Positions 8,800 through 17,792 of a stretch of DNA of 64,000 nucleotides are shown one piece after another (the first letter of the stretch is position 1; each line of letters begins with the position of its first letter). The stretch comes from Staphylococcus sp. IVB6214 (GTDB lineage: Bacteria > Bacillota > Bacilli > Staphylococcales > Staphylococcaceae). The notes beneath the pieces are model-generated. The model saw only the letters and a program-made list of their open reading frames with translations. It ran no database searches and was not told the DNA's origin. The translations under genes were made by a program, and so were the position numbers. The stretch lies in NCBI RefSeq assembly GCF_025558585.1, contig NZ_CP094723.1, forward strand, positions 1,426,001-1,490,000, read 5' to 3'.

Positions 8800-8848
8800 A
8801 TAAAAAGAGCCTTTCACCACTACGGCACATACATAGAGTGAAGGCTCA
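8800..8848 (-). terminator. Riboswitch-controlled terminator of metK
   Basis: On the minus strand GAGCCTTCAC pairs with GTGGTGAAAGGCTC and is followed by a T-run, between the SAM-I aptamer and the metK start. This is the expression platform of the S-box. Confidence 0.85.
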
Positions 8849-8857
8849 ACGTCCATT

Positions 8858-8968
8858 CGCTCTTATCGTTCAGGCTATCGCCTGCAAACGGTTTGGCACC
8901 TTTCTTCGTTAAAAGAGGTTGCTGGGTTTCATTGGGTCCATGTCCCTCCACCACTCAGGATAAGAGAA
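8858..8968 (-). promoter_or_regulatory. SAM-I (S-box) riboswitch
   Basis: Read on the minus strand, the leader has the classic S-box layout: a P1 helix formed by CTCTTATC and GATAAGAG, then GAGTGGTGGAGGGA, the conserved GAAACCCAGCAACC and the GGTGCCAAACC segment. SAM binding favours the downstream terminator and turns metK off. The match to the family is strong by eye and the position upstream of metK is typical. Confidence 0.95.
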
Positions 8969-9182
8969 TCCGTTGCTTTTATATTACATAAATTTTGATC
9001 ATGTGTCAATTTCACAAATGTATTCAAATACTAGATGATCATTTCATGAAAACGCCATCAAACAAACCCTTATATTTCCTATATTTCCATGCAAAATCCG
9101 TCATTTCCCTCGAAGAAAATCACCCGTAATTTTTTTAGAATTTTTATAGGGATTATTACCCAAATATGTTATACTCTGTAAT

Positions 9183-9196
9183 TGTAAAGGCTTACA
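9183..9196 (+). promoter_or_regulatory. Candidate CcpA (cre) site upstream of pckA
   Basis: TGTAAAGGCTTACA agrees with the cre consensus TGWAANCGNTNWCA at all but the central C. It lies just downstream of a TATACT -10 box (9170-9175) and before the pckA ribosome-binding site, where a bound repressor would block transcription. pckA is a known carbon-catabolite-repressed gene in staphylococci; the site itself is inferred. Confidence 0.5.
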
Positions 9197-9226
9197 TTAA
9201 AGAAGAAACTATTGGAGGGATTCATC

Positions 9227-10807
9227 ATGTCATTTGATACAAGTGCACTGAATGCATTGATTGACAAGCCTACTTCTCATCTGCAGCTTACAAAAACTGA
9301 ACTCTACAACAAAATTTTGAGTCGTGGCGAGGCAGAATTAACAGAGCTTGGAGCAATTAACGCAAAAACTGGAGAATATACGGGGCGTTCTCCAAAAGAT
9401 AAATATATCGTTAATAATCCACAAGTCATCGATGACATCGACTGGGGTACTGTAAACCAACCTATTTCTGAGGACAAGTTTTTAAATCTATACCATCAAG
9501 TATTAGAGTATTTAGATGCTAAAGACGAAGTGTTCGTATTCAACGGCTATGCCGGAAGCGACAAGGATTCCCAACTAAAATTAACAGTTGTGAATGAATT
9601 CGCATGGCATAACCTTTTCGCACAAAATATGTTTATTCGTCCACATTCTAAGAGCGAAGCAGAAAAAATCAAAGCTGACTTCACAATCATTTCTGCACCG
9701 ACATTTAAAGCAGATCCTGAAAAAGACGGCACACGTTCTGAAACATTCGTTATCGTGTCATTCAAACATAAAACTGTACTCATCGGTGGTACAGAATATG
9801 CAGGAGAAATGAAAAAGTCTATCTTCTCTGTGATGAACTATCTACTTCCTAAACGTGACATCATGAGTATGCACTGTTCAGCTAACGTAGGTCGTAAAGG
9901 CGATGTTGCGTTATTCTTCGGTTTATCAGGTACTGGTAAAACAACTTTATCTGCGGATCCAGATCGCAAATTAATAGGTGATGACGAACACGGCTGGAAT
10001 GAAAATGGTGTATTTAACATTGAAGGGGGTTGTTACGCAAAAGCAATCAACTTGTCAGCTGAAAAAGAACCACAAATTTTTGATGCGATTCGTTACGGTA
10101 CAGTATTAGAAAACTTAGTTGTTGATGAACATGGTTATATCGACTTCGATGATAACAAATATACAGAAAATACACGTGCAGCATACCCTATTGAACATAT
10201 CGACAATATTGTTGTACCTTCAAAAGCATCACATCCAAACACGATTATTTTCTTAACTGCAGATGCTTTCGGTGTATTACCACCCATTTCTAAGTTAAGC
10301 AAAGACCAAGCAATGTATCACTTCCTAAGTGGTTTCACATCTAAGCTTGCTGGTACTGAACGTGGCATCACTGAGCCGCAACCATCATTCTCAACTTGCT
10401 TCGGTGCACCATTCTTACCATTGAATGCAAAAGTGTACGCTGACTTACTTGGTGACTTAATTGACAAACACGAAGTAGATGTCTACTTAGTGAACACAGG
10501 TTGGACTGGTGGCGTATACGGAAAAGGTAACCGTATCGAATTGAAATACACACGTAAAATGGTAAACAGCGCAATTAACGGTTCTCTGAAAAACAGTACG
10601 TTTGAAGAAGATGAAATCTTTGGTTTAAGTATTCCAACTGAAATTGAAGGCGTACCAACAACAATTCTACAACCTAAAAATGCTTGGCATGATAAAGAAG
10701 CCTATGACAAACAAGCAACAGACTTAATCGAACGTTTCCGTGAAAACTTCAAAAAGTTCGGTGAAGAAACTCAACAATTACAACAAAATGGCGGTTTCAA
10801 AGGATAA
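9227..10807 (+). CDS. pckA: Phosphoenolpyruvate carboxykinase (ATP)
   Basis: A 526-aa protein converting oxaloacetate and ATP to PEP, CO2 and ADP, the first committed gluconeogenic step. Motifs are [10 protein letters not shown] (substrate binding), MHCSANVG, the kinase P-loop [12 protein letters not shown], and [21 protein letters not shown] for metal binding. ATG at 9227 follows TTGGAGGG; an upstream TTG in frame is rejected because it overlaps that site. It is divergent from metK, monocistronic, and ends at a strong terminator. A cre-like site suggests glucose repression. Confidence 0.97.
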   Translation: MSFDTSALNALIDKPTSHLQLTKTELYNKILSRGEAELTELGAINAKTGEYTGRSPKDKYIVNNPQVIDDIDWGTVNQPISEDKFLNLYHQVLEYLDAKDEVFVFNGYAGSDKDSQLKLTVVNEFAWHNLFAQNMFIRPHSKSEAEKIKADFTIISAPTFKADPEKDGTRSETFVIVSFKHKTVLIGGTEYAGEMKKSIFSVMNYLLPKRDIMSMHCSANVGRKGDVALFFGLSGTGKTTLSADPDRKLIGDDEHGWNENGVFNIEGGCYAKAINLSAEKEPQIFDAIRYGTVLENLVVDEHGYIDFDDNKYTENTRAAYPIEHIDNIVVPSKASHPNTIIFLTADAFGVLPPISKLSKDQAMYHFLSGFTSKLAGTERGITEPQPSFSTCFGAPFLPLNAKVYADLLGDLIDKHEVDVYLVNTGWTGGVYGKGNRIELKYTRKMVNSAINGSLKNSTFEEDEIFGLSIPTEIEGVPTTILQPKNAWHDKEAYDKQATDLIERFRENFKKFGEETQQLQQNGGFKG

Positions 10808-10816
10808 ATAGAACTC

Positions 10817-10849
10817 AAAAAGAGAGACACGATCGCGTGTCTCTCTTTT
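10817..10849. terminator. Terminator of pckA
   Basis: The perfect stem AAAGAGAGACACG, a 3-nt loop and its complement are followed by TTTT. It lies between convergent pckA and the hydrolase gene. Confidence 0.9.
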
Positions 10850-11618
10850 ATATATTCCTTTCAACTTCATCCATCCAGCTTTGTATTCGTTGGAGTACTT
10901 CTGATAAGGCTTCGGGACGTGGTAGGTGACCTTCTTCCATCTGATAAAATGTCTCATAGCGAGCATGTTTGGCTTCCAAGTGTTTGGCTAGATGATACGC
11001 TTGATGAATACCTACTTGTGCATCTAAACCACCATGTACAATCAAGATTGGAGGTGCGGTATGATCAATTATACGCAATGCATCTCGTTGTTCATATGCT
11101 TCTGGTTGCTTTTTCGGATGTCCTATCATACGTCGCAACATCCCCCTCAAATCAACACGCTCTTCATACATAAGATGCATATCAGAGACACCACCCCATA
11201 TGATATAACTCGCTGCTTGTACAGCTTGGAATGTCAATAATCCTTGGATACCACCACGAGAAAAACCAATCAAATGAATAGGGACATTGGGGTACATTTT
11301 TTTGAGAATCTCGACACCCACAATAACATCTTGTAAGTCATCACCTGCAAACGCATCCCGCCCCTGACTGCCATTGTTACCACGATAATAAGGACCAAAA
11401 ACAAGTGTAGTTGTATTTACAAACTGCAACATTCGACCTAACCGAACTCGCCCCACTTGTCCTTTCCCACCACGTAGGTAGACTACAATTCGTTCAACAG
11501 ATTGTTTCGGTGTTACAAGTAATCCACGTACAGTCACACCGTCTGCATTATACTGTACTTCATCCACTTGATGCGTTCCGAGATCTGCTGGCATACGTTT
11601 ATAACTGATAAAATCCAA
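10848..11618 (-). CDS. Alpha/beta hydrolase, prolyl-oligopeptidase (S9)-like
   Basis: A 256-aa cytosolic hydrolase. The nucleophile elbow is GFSRGGIQG (Ser in GxSxGG), the acid region is HGGLDAQVG, and the catalytic His lies in EEGHLPRP. The order and GxSxGG form match S9-type peptidases/acyl hydrolases lacking the beta-propeller. The substrate is unknown. It overlaps the upstream Nudix gene by 20 bp, so the pair is co-transcribed. Confidence 0.8.
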   Translation of the reverse strand: MDFISYKRMPADLGTHQVDEVQYNADGVTVRGLLVTPKQSVERIVVYLRGGKGQVGRVRLGRMLQFVNTTTLVFGPYYRGNNGSQGRDAFAGDDLQDVIVGVEILKKMYPNVPIHLIGFSRGGIQGLLTFQAVQAASYIIWGGVSDMHLMYEERVDLRGMLRRMIGHPKKQPEAYEQRDALRIIDHTAPPILIVHGGLDAQVGIHQAYHLAKHLEAKHARYETFYQMEEGHLPRPEALSEVLQRIQSWMDEVERNI

Positions 11619-12069
11619 GCGATACCATCCTTTCTACACAAGCCAAAATCGCCTCATCAGATAGCAAAATACTCCGCTTATCTTCAGGAATATCTTCAAT
11701 TTTAGATACTATTACTGGCCCATTCGTCTCTAAATAGTCCGATTTTTCTTCAATATGATTCACAATGACTACGTAAACATCTTTTTTAAATGGCATCGTC
11801 TCCTTGTGAACTGTATATTGCGCAATATAATATAACGTTTCTATTGTTGCCCCAGTCTCTTCATATAATTCTCGTTTTAATGCATCTACCGCCGTTTCCC
11901 CCGCTTCACATTTACCACCGGGAAACTCAATTCCGCGTTGTCGATGATCTGTCATGAGCAATCGTTTTTGATATATAGGTAGTGCCAACACATGGTCACC
12001 GTCAGCAATGTCATGATGTGCACGAAAACTTAAAGTCACCCGTTGTTGGGCTGCATCTATAAACTCCAA
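11599..12069 (-). CDS. ytkD: Nudix hydrolase, YtkD-like nucleoside triphosphatase
   Basis: A 156-aa protein with a full Nudix box: GGKCEAGETAVDALKRELYE followed by ETGA, so all metal-binding Glu residues are present. The flanking sequence (RGIEFPGGK, ETNGPVIV) resembles Bacillus YtkD, which cleans oxidised or unwanted (d)NTPs. It forms an operon with the downstream alpha/beta hydrolase, with overlapping ends. The orthology to ytkD is by eye; the Nudix assignment is certain. Confidence 0.85.
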   Translation of the reverse strand: MEFIDAAQQRVTLSFRAHHDIADGDHVLALPIYQKRLLMTDHRQRGIEFPGGKCEAGETAVDALKRELYEETGATIETLYYIAQYTVHKETMPFKKDVYVVIVNHIEEKSDYLETNGPVIVSKIEDIPEDKRSILLSDEAILACVERMVSLGFYQL

Positions 12070-12130
12070 AATCCAATCTCCCCTTATTCTATGTTACAAT
12101 ATTTCTAATCATCTACACGGAGGTCTATGA

Positions 12131-12367
12131 ATGAAAAAAATATTCGTCAAATGTATTCGCTTCTATCAGCGATTTATATCACCATTGACACCACCATCAT
12201 GTCGCTTCTATCCAACATGTTCAAATTACGCTATCGAGGCGATCCAAGTACACGGTGCCATCAAAGGCAGTTGGTTAGCTATTAATCGAATCTTGAGATG
12301 TCATCCATTTCATAAAGGGGGCTTTGATCCTGTTCCTTTAAAAAAAGAGAAACATCATCATGAATAA
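12131..12367 (+). CDS. yidD: Membrane protein insertion efficiency factor YidD
   Basis: A 78-aa protein containing the family core [20 protein letters not shown] and, later, [20 protein letters not shown] with GGFDPVP. The conserved Cys and Pro residues are present, as is the usual amphipathic N-terminus. YidD helps YidC/Sec insertion of inner-membrane proteins. The C-terminus is His-rich (KHHHE). Its stop overlaps the convergent menC by 10 bp. AGGAGG-type ribosome-binding site (ACGGAGG). Confidence 0.93.
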   Translation: MKKIFVKCIRFYQRFISPLTPPSCRFYPTCSNYAIEAIQVHGAIKGSWLAINRILRCHPFHKGGFDPVPLKKEKHHHE

Positions 12368-13350
12368 TGCTGTAATTTCGACGCATCAATAACAGGTGGT
12401 TTAAATTGTAACCGTCCGTTTATGACTCGGTCTGATTGCATCACGATATCATCCGTAAAATAATATCCGCATGGTGTGACATCACCAGCATAATCACCAT
12501 ATCGACTGGCTAGAGCTGTGAAATATCGGCTCAAGCCACACTCATACATACCTCCGATAACAACTGTAATGCCTTGATTATGTAATGTGTCTATCAGTGA
12601 TAAAGCACGGTCTATACCACCTACTCTAAACGGCTTAATGACAACAACACGCACATGATTATGTTCCACAGCTTGTACAATAGCTTGTTCATCCGTCGCA
12701 TGCTCATCAATTGCAATCGGAGGCATATTTTCGAGTTCTTCCTTTTTCAACAACTTCGGAAACGGTTCTTCTACATATGCCAAGTTATAATTTGCCAATT
12801 GATTTAACAAAGGGATTTCTCTCTCTCCAAGTGTTTGATTCGCATCTGTTGTAATCGGAATATCAGGATACATAGCCGTTAGCATTTTTACTTGTTCAAC
12901 AATATCACAGTTCCACTTAATTTTGATGCGTTCTGCATGGTCTAAACGTAAGAAACGTTTCTGCATATCACCGTTTACAGTTACCGTCATAGGTACTTCA
13001 AACGATGGCAAATCATGAAACATTTGATACAAAGCCATCATCACCGTTGCTCGTGCAGCCGGTGTATTGTTTAAGTTTTCGACTATTCTTTGTGCCTCAC
13101 AAAAATCCTGTATCTCCTGTCCTTTCACATTTTCGAACCAGTTTTCCAACGTGGACTTCACGGTTTCAATCGTTTCAAAATGATACCAATCTGTCTCAAA
13201 CGCATTGCATTCCCCAAACCATTCTTTCCCAGACTCATCTACCACACCGATAAATAAAGTTTTACGCACATTCATTGTTGTTTTCGGCGTTTGTATTTTA
13301 TGTTTAAAAATAGGTGTATATTCATAAAAATGTAACTCCGATAATTTCAT
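12358..13350 (-). CDS. menC: o-Succinylbenzoate synthase
   Basis: A 330-aa enolase-superfamily enzyme of menaquinone synthesis that dehydrates SHCHC to o-succinylbenzoate. Visible active-site elements are RIKIKWN (acid/base Lys), TTDANQTLG (metal Asp), YVEEPF (metal Glu), AIDEHA (metal Asp/Glu) and VIKPFRVGG (second Lys). It follows menE with only 2 nt between, so the two are one operon. Menaquinone is the respiratory quinone of staphylococci. Confidence 0.93.
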   Translation of the reverse strand: MKLSELHFYEYTPIFKHKIQTPKTTMNVRKTLFIGVVDESGKEWFGECNAFETDWYHFETIETVKSTLENWFENVKGQEIQDFCEAQRIVENLNNTPAARATVMMALYQMFHDLPSFEVPMTVTVNGDMQKRFLRLDHAERIKIKWNCDIVEQVKMLTAMYPDIPITTDANQTLGEREIPLLNQLANYNLAYVEEPFPKLLKKEELENMPPIAIDEHATDEQAIVQAVEHNHVRVVVIKPFRVGGIDRALSLIDTLHNQGITVVIGGMYECGLSRYFTALASRYGDYAGDVTPCGYYFTDDIVMQSDRVINGRLQFKPPVIDASKLQHYS

Positions 13351-13352
13351 CG

Positions 13353-14756
13353 TTATTCTCCATTCAATAACTGTCGTTTTAATTTACCTGTACTTGTATA
13401 AGGTAAAGATTGTACGTACTTGATTTCTTTAGGTAATTTATATTTTGCGAGATGCCTTGATAAATAATCAAACATCTCTGCTTCATGCGATGTTCCTACA
13501 AGATAAAGAATTGGACGTTGCCCCCAGTAATCATCTTTGACACCGACACACATCGCATCTACCACATCAGTATGTTTCTTAGCAATACGCTCAATTTCAT
13601 TCGGATAGATGTTTTCACCACCACTGATAATCAAATCTTTGCGTCGATCATGTATGATGACAAAACCATTTGTATCAATACTCGCAATATCTCCTGTCAT
13701 GAAGAACCCATCTTCATCAAACGTTTCAGTCAAACCTTTAGGATAAAGATACCCTCGCATTACATTATCCCCACGAACACATAACTCCCCATGTCCATTC
13801 TGATTCGACTGACTGATTTTAAGCTGTGAATCAAACTTACCAACAGCTTCTGGGTTTTTAGCTAATAACGCTGGACTTGCTGTTAAAAACTGTGAACACG
13901 TCTCTGTCATACCGAATGAATTATAGATTGGGAGTTCATATGACAACGCCTGCATCACAAAGTCGCGTTCCAACTTTGCACCACCGAGTAATATTTTTTC
14001 AAGTGCATAAGGTCTTGTTAGTCCCGCATGCATCAATCGTTTTAACGTTAATGGCACTAAAGACATATGCGTAATATTTTTATATTTTATTGCATTCATT
14101 ACTTGTTGTTCATCAAATCTATCCATTAAATAGACTGTGAAACCATATAATACACTACGAATTACTATACTCAGTCCTGAAATATGATAAATGGGCAACA
14201 CCGTCAACCAACGTGTCTCTTTGTTAAAACCTAAATCAGACCAACATCTTTTCGCACTCGCTTTGTGGTTTAAAAAAGTTTGAGGGACTGCTTTTTGCGT
14301 GCCTGTTGTTCCCGATGTAAACATAATCGAAGCAATTGCTGTTTCATCGAATTCTGGTGAATCTGATGTTGCTTCATAATCCAACACATCTGAAGAAGTC
14401 AGACATTGAAATTGTTGTGACAGTTGTGTTTTCCTACAACGTGATTGATACTTATCACTTACTATAATTGTTTTAACATCAATTGATTTCATTTGTTTTA
14501 TAATTTCTTCATCTGTCAAACGATTGTTAATGAGTGCTATTTCAATATTAAACAACCATGCACCATGTATTAACGCCAGTGACTCTAATGAATTATCAAC
14601 AAGTAATCCTAAACGTTTGTCGTTCAACATCGTAAGACCACTTCCATATTGCAATGCAATCTCAAACAATTGTTGAAAGGACAACTGCTGATGCTCAGTC
14701 TCCACAGCAATTGCATTCGGTGTTTTCTTTACACGTTGTATCAGCCAAGACTCCAT
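13353..14756 (-). CDS. menE: o-Succinylbenzoate-CoA ligase
   Basis: A 467-aa acyl-adenylating (ANL) enzyme. It has the AMP-binding loop IMFTSGTTGTQKAVPQTF, the YNSFGMTETC core, MTGDIAS, and a C-terminal TSTGKLKR Lys motif. It activates o-succinylbenzoate for ring closure by MenB in menaquinone synthesis. Start at 14756 (MESWLIQR) is chosen for TTGGAGGAAG; a longer in-frame extension lacks a ribosome-binding site. First gene of a menE-menC operon. Confidence 0.93.
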   Translation of the reverse strand: MESWLIQRVKKTPNAIAVETEHQQLSFQQLFEIALQYGSGLTMLNDKRLGLLVDNSLESLALIHGAWLFNIEIALINNRLTDEEIIKQMKSIDVKTIIVSDKYQSRCRKTQLSQQFQCLTSSDVLDYEATSDSPEFDETAIASIMFTSGTTGTQKAVPQTFLNHKASAKRCWSDLGFNKETRWLTVLPIYHISGLSIVIRSVLYGFTVYLMDRFDEQQVMNAIKYKNITHMSLVPLTLKRLMHAGLTRPYALEKILLGGAKLERDFVMQALSYELPIYNSFGMTETCSQFLTASPALLAKNPEAVGKFDSQLKISQSNQNGHGELCVRGDNVMRGYLYPKGLTETFDEDGFFMTGDIASIDTNGFVIIHDRRKDLIISGGENIYPNEIERIAKKHTDVVDAMCVGVKDDYWGQRPILYLVGTSHEAEMFDYLSRHLAKYKLPKEIKYVQSLPYTSTGKLKRQLLNGE

Positions 14757-15147
14757 GTTTCTTCCTCCAAAATAATGTTCCCTTTTTATTATAGACACAA
14801 TTGAAAGCGAATGCATGATTTTAGTTTCATTTGATATAAAAAATTATATGATACAGACACACATTATTAATCTTAAATACATTTTAAGTAGATACCCTAG
14901 TATTTCTGAATTTTGATAGCTATCATCTACATTCTTTTAAATATTAAGTATCATTTTAAATTATTTCAATAAATCATATTGCCTCGCTCTACATAAATCT
15001 ATATAATATTAACGAAAATATCAGCTTTAGTCTAAATCGCAATATGACAATATTTAATTAATGTTTGATTCTTTTAAACTTTAAAATTTCGGAATATTCT
15101 TAAATATATTTCGTTTATTTAATATAATATTGATAGGAGAAAAAATT
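14757..15147. other. AT-rich intergenic stretch at the left edge of the accessory island
   Basis: About 390 bp of very AT-rich DNA with no convincing frame. It contains short palindromes such as GATAGCTATC but no recognised element. It presumably holds the promoters of menE and of the Ltp-repeat gene. Confidence 0.5.
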
Positions 15148-15726
15148 ATGTCAAACGACACAACAAATCAAAATTTCAATCCTACTAGAAAGATTGAGCA
15201 ACAAGTACAACCAAGTAAGGAAACATCTTCAAATTCTAAGAAATGGTGGCTATGGGGCTGCGGTGGTTGTGGTGGCTGCCTTGTTATCATCATTATTCTC
15301 AGCGTTGCATTCACTTTTTTAGCTGGCGCTATTATGGATAATGTCGATGAAGAACTCCAAAAAGATCCGATTATACAAAGCTCGCCTTTAAAAACAGATG
15401 ATAGTACAGGTCATAAGGGAGTAAAAAGCGAAAAAGAAAGAGCGCTCGACCAAGCAAAAATCTATTCAGACGACCTTTATATGTCAAAAGAAATGATTTA
15501 TCAAACATTGACATCGAATGATGGAGATAAATTCCCAGCAGATGCCGCACAGTATGCCATTGACAACTTACATGCCGATTACAAACAGAATGCAGTGAAA
15601 AAAGCTGAATCATATGCCAATGATATGAACATGTCGAAAAATGAAATTTATGATCAACTCACATCACCTTATGGCGAATTATATACGCAGGAAGAAGCAC
15701 AATACGCCATCGACCATATGAAATAA
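15148..15726 (+). CDS. Membrane protein with two Ltp (superinfection-exclusion type) repeats
   Basis: A 192-aa protein. A polar N-terminus (1-30) precedes an unusual Trp/Gly/Cys-rich stretch (WWLWGCGGCGGC) and a membrane helix (to about residue 60). The outside part carries two helix-turn-helix repeats, ALDQAKIYSDDLYMSKEMIY and AVKKAESYANDMNMSKNEIY, each ending in AQYAID. These match the Ltp domain named after the phage TP-J34 lipoprotein, which blocks injection of superinfecting phage DNA. Unlike Ltp it is helix-anchored, not a clear lipoprotein. ATG at 15148 follows AGGAGA. Phage exclusion is inference. Confidence 0.75.
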   Translation: MSNDTTNQNFNPTRKIEQQVQPSKETSSNSKKWWLWGCGGCGGCLVIIIILSVAFTFLAGAIMDNVDEELQKDPIIQSSPLKTDDSTGHKGVKSEKERALDQAKIYSDDLYMSKEMIYQTLTSNDGDKFPADAAQYAIDNLHADYKQNAVKKAESYANDMNMSKNEIYDQLTSPYGELYTQEEAQYAIDHMK

Positions 15727-15735
15727 CACAAATCA

Positions 15736-15769
15736 TACAAGCCCACCTATCCTATTAGGCGGGCTTGTA
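15736..15769 (+). terminator. Hairpin after the Ltp-repeat gene
   Basis: TACAAGCCC and GGGCTTGTA form a strong stem extended by one mismatch. The T-run is poor, so it may be a weak terminator or an RNA-stabilising hairpin. Confidence 0.5.
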
Positions 15770-15820
15770 CAATATTGAATATTTAAATATTATTATTTAC
15801 CACTATATAGAGAACTGATC

Positions 15821-15886
15821 GCATATCCCACATGTAAAATGTGTGGCGTTATATGAATCTCGAGGGTTCGAATCCCCCCATCTTCC
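15821..15886 (+). pseudogene. Degenerate tRNA-Ser copy (anticodon arm to 3' end)
   Basis: The last 28 nt (TCTCGAGGGTTCGAATCCCC onward to CATCTTCC) match the T-arm and acceptor of tRNA-Ser(GGA) at 18245-18332, with one substitution and one inserted C. Upstream a CACAT/ATGTG hairpin aligns with the anticodon arm, but the 5' half is unrecognisable. It cannot fold as a functional tRNA. It is inverted relative to the intact tRNA, so it is not a simple direct attachment-site duplication. Confidence 0.65.
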
Positions 15887-15956
15887 ATTAAACTTTAGTT
15901 TGTATTAATGGGCTCCCTTATTTTCAAATGCACACAAATGAAGGTGTGAGATTTGT

Positions 15957-16154
15957 TTATTTATCATCCAGTTGCATTTGATAATTGTATAGTTTTTCAG
16001 CAGTATCTAATGTGATATTGCCAATCTTACGTTTTCCAGATCGTAATTTCGAAATTGTCTTACTGATTACATTTGTTACTTGTGAAATTTTATAATGTGA
16101 TATATCGGAGTCTAATAACTTTTCAATTTCTTTTCTGATCAAATACCTTTTCAT
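15957..16154 (-). CDS. Small XRE-like helix-turn-helix protein, 65 aa
   Basis: A short protein with an HTH pattern (ISHYKISQVTNVISKTISKL) followed by a GKRKIGNITLDTAEKLYNYQ tail. It is clearly related to the 61-aa protein at 16955-17140 (shared tail RxGxRK...LYNYQ..L-DK). Such mini-repressors are common on staphylococcal plasmids and islands; the target is unknown. It flanks the CRISPR remnant on the left, its paralogue on the right. Confidence 0.55.
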   Translation of the reverse strand: MKRYLIRKEIEKLLDSDISHYKISQVTNVISKTISKLRSGKRKIGNITLDTAEKLYNYQMQLDDK

Positions 16155-16331
16155 ATTGATCTTAGTGAGATATTTACTGTAACCATCACATATTTTGAAA
16201 TCATCACGATAAATATTTGAATAGATACATTATTTTTTTTGAATGTTTAGTTTCTTAAAAGATTCAAGGCTGAATAATTAGCTTCATAAAACTGTAATTT
16301 TTTCTTTTATACACAAATAACATATCCATTA

Positions 16332-16433
16332 TACCGTCTGAGCTCAAAAATGACAGAGTACTAAAACAACTAAACTTGAAGACGAATGTCGGCATAGGTT
16401 TCACTCATACCTAAAATTACAGAGTACTAAAAC
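16332..16433 (-). CRISPR. Orphan type II-A CRISPR remnant: one repeat, one spacer, degenerate terminal repeat
   Basis: Minus strand: a complete 36-nt repeat at 16433-16398 starting GTTTTAGTACTCTGTAATTT. A 30-nt spacer at 16397-16368 follows, then a repeat at 16367-16332 that keeps only GTTTTAGTACTCTGT and partial 3' identity. The repeat's first 30 nt agree with the S. aureus Cas9 (type II-A) repeat as I remember it. The degenerate last repeat fixes the orientation and puts the leader at higher coordinates, where a TATAAT box lies about 20 nt before the first repeat. No cas gene or tracrRNA is visible in the window. Confidence 0.85.
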
Positions 16434-16916
16434 CTCTAGCTTCATTATACTCTAATTTTTTCGGTAGTTCAGCTTTTATTTCTATTAATAACATATCAAA
16501 CTATAAATCTTCTACATAGTTATTGCGTATTTGTGCCATGAAAATCTTTAAATAATACAATCAGTTAAAGTGTTCTTTCACTAAATTATGAAGAACAACA
16601 GACTCTTGGGATTTTAACAGTGGTAAACACAATTATTATGATTATGTATTTGTCTATTATTAACACAATCACACTTTATACAAGCCTTTGGTGTGGACAA
16701 AATTTTTCCGTAAACAACCGTATAAAGCCGACTATACACTTTTACATCTTTCTCTACCTAAATAACTTTAATATACTATTATACTTAGGATCATCATGTC
16801 TTCACTCGATTTTTTGTTTAGGTATTTAAAATAATAGAAACATGAGTATATTTGTATATTAAAATAGTCAGTCGGGATTGCATTTAATGCTGCTATCCCA
16901 CCACAAAAGGTGTACA
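16434..16916. other. Gene-free stretch, former CRISPR leader/cas side
   Basis: This AT-rich region has no credible coding frame; the frames present lack ribosome-binding sites. It begins with the CRISPR leader. At 16868-16915 it carries a segment (TCCCACCACAAAAGGT) that recurs near 58638, so part of it is a dispersed intergenic repeat. Confidence 0.5.
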
Positions 16917-16954
16917 TCCAAAACACCCCACCCAAATGAATGAGTGGGGGTTGG
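16917..16954 (-). terminator. Terminator of the 61-aa HTH gene
   Basis: On the minus strand AACCCCCACTC pairs with GGGTGGGGTGTT and is followed by T residues, immediately behind the stop codon. Confidence 0.65.
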
Positions 16955-17140
16955 TTATTTATCTTCCAGTTTCTTTTGATAGTTGTACAAAGCAACGCCT
17001 TTTTCAAAACTGATGGTCTCTAATTTTCTTTCACCACGACGAATACGTCTTATTGAAGATGCATCGACACCTGTATTTTTCTGTATGGTAGTTGCATCAA
17101 TATCAGATTGTATCAATTTTTTTGTTGTTTCTATTATCAT
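16955..17140 (-). CDS. Small XRE-like helix-turn-helix protein, 61 aa
   Basis: Sequence MIIETTKKLIQSDIDATTIQ then NTGVDASSIRRIRRGERKLE forms a helix-turn-helix, followed by LYNYQKKLEDK. It is a paralogue of the 65-aa protein at 15957-16154. A 31-aa hydrophobic peptide gene lies 25 nt upstream in the same direction, so the two may form a small unit. No function is known. Confidence 0.55.
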   Translation of the reverse strand: MIIETTKKLIQSDIDATTIQKNTGVDASSIRRIRRGERKLETISFEKGVALYNYQKKLEDK

Positions 17141-17165
17141 ATTTTTACATGAACAGGCTATCAGA

Positions 17166-17261
17166 TTATTTGAAAATCATATAAAATGCACACAATAACG
17201 CTATCACACCAATAGTGTAATTTAAAACAATCTTAATTTTCGTTTTAGTAATATTTGTCAT
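17166..17261 (-). CDS. Small hydrophobic peptide, 31 aa
   Basis: ATG at 17261 is preceded by GGGGTGATATAA. The peptide is a basic N-terminus (MTNITKTKIKIV) plus one membrane helix (YTIGVIALLCAFYMIF) and a final Lys. It is too short for many gene callers. Its position directly upstream of a mini-HTH gene recalls toxin/regulator pairs, but I recognise no family and the pairing is inference. Confidence 0.4.
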   Translation of the reverse strand: MTNITKTKIKIVLNYTIGVIALLCAFYMIFK

Positions 17262-17546
17262 TTATATCACCCCATATTTTAATTAGGTTGAAAGAGATTA
17301 AATCCTCAACTATCTTTTGATTATTGAAGCAATTGTCGCAATCCCTAAGCAGTATTTTCGGAAGGTTCTGCTTTTAGATTCAGCGATACTTGTTTCTTTT
17401 TTGTTTTCTTTCTAGCCTGTTCACGTTTTCACCTCCTATATAGTTATAATTTTAAAGGACAATCGTCCTTTTTTCAACGCTTTTTCTAAAGTTTTCCTAT
17501 TTTTTTATTAAAAATAACCGCACCAGTTAAGGTGAATATCCATTAC

Positions 17547-17741
17547 TTAAAATGCTTCTGCTTCTTCTTTTATCTCTTCAAACATAACATTTACACCGGT
17601 ATCACTTTTAATAACAATACACTGCCCATTATCACAATGTATCATAGTTACAACGTCATACGTATCACTGTTGTTGAATGTTACTAACTCTCTTTCAGAT
17701 AATTTACTTGTTGATTCTACTTTAATTTTATATTTTTTCAT
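17547..17741 (-). CDS. Hypothetical protein, 64 aa
   Basis: A small acidic cytosolic protein, MKKYKIKVESTSKLSERELV at the N-terminus and CIVIKSDTGVNVMFEEIKEE at the end, probably a small beta-barrel-like fold. A ribosome-binding site (GGGGC) is present but not ideal. Found in the island between the truncated recombinase and the mini-HTH genes. Function unknown. Confidence 0.45.
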   Translation of the reverse strand: MKKYKIKVESTSKLSERELVTFNNSDTYDVVTMIHCDNGQCIVIKSDTGVNVMFEEIKEEAEAF

Positions 17742-17792
17742 ATGGTGCCCCTTTTATTAAAAATCGCAAATTTCAAGTTTAAGTTAGCCACT

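Noticed and set aside
16240..16320. Possible tracrRNA next to the CRISPR remnant
   Set aside because: AATTACAG-TTTTA pieces occur but no continuous anti-repeat with the AATCTACTAAAAC bulge pattern and no downstream terminator hairpins could be found.
16620..17007. Frames of 69 and 79 aa in the island
   Set aside because: No Shine-Dalgarno, low-complexity AT-rich composition, and one overlaps a terminator.
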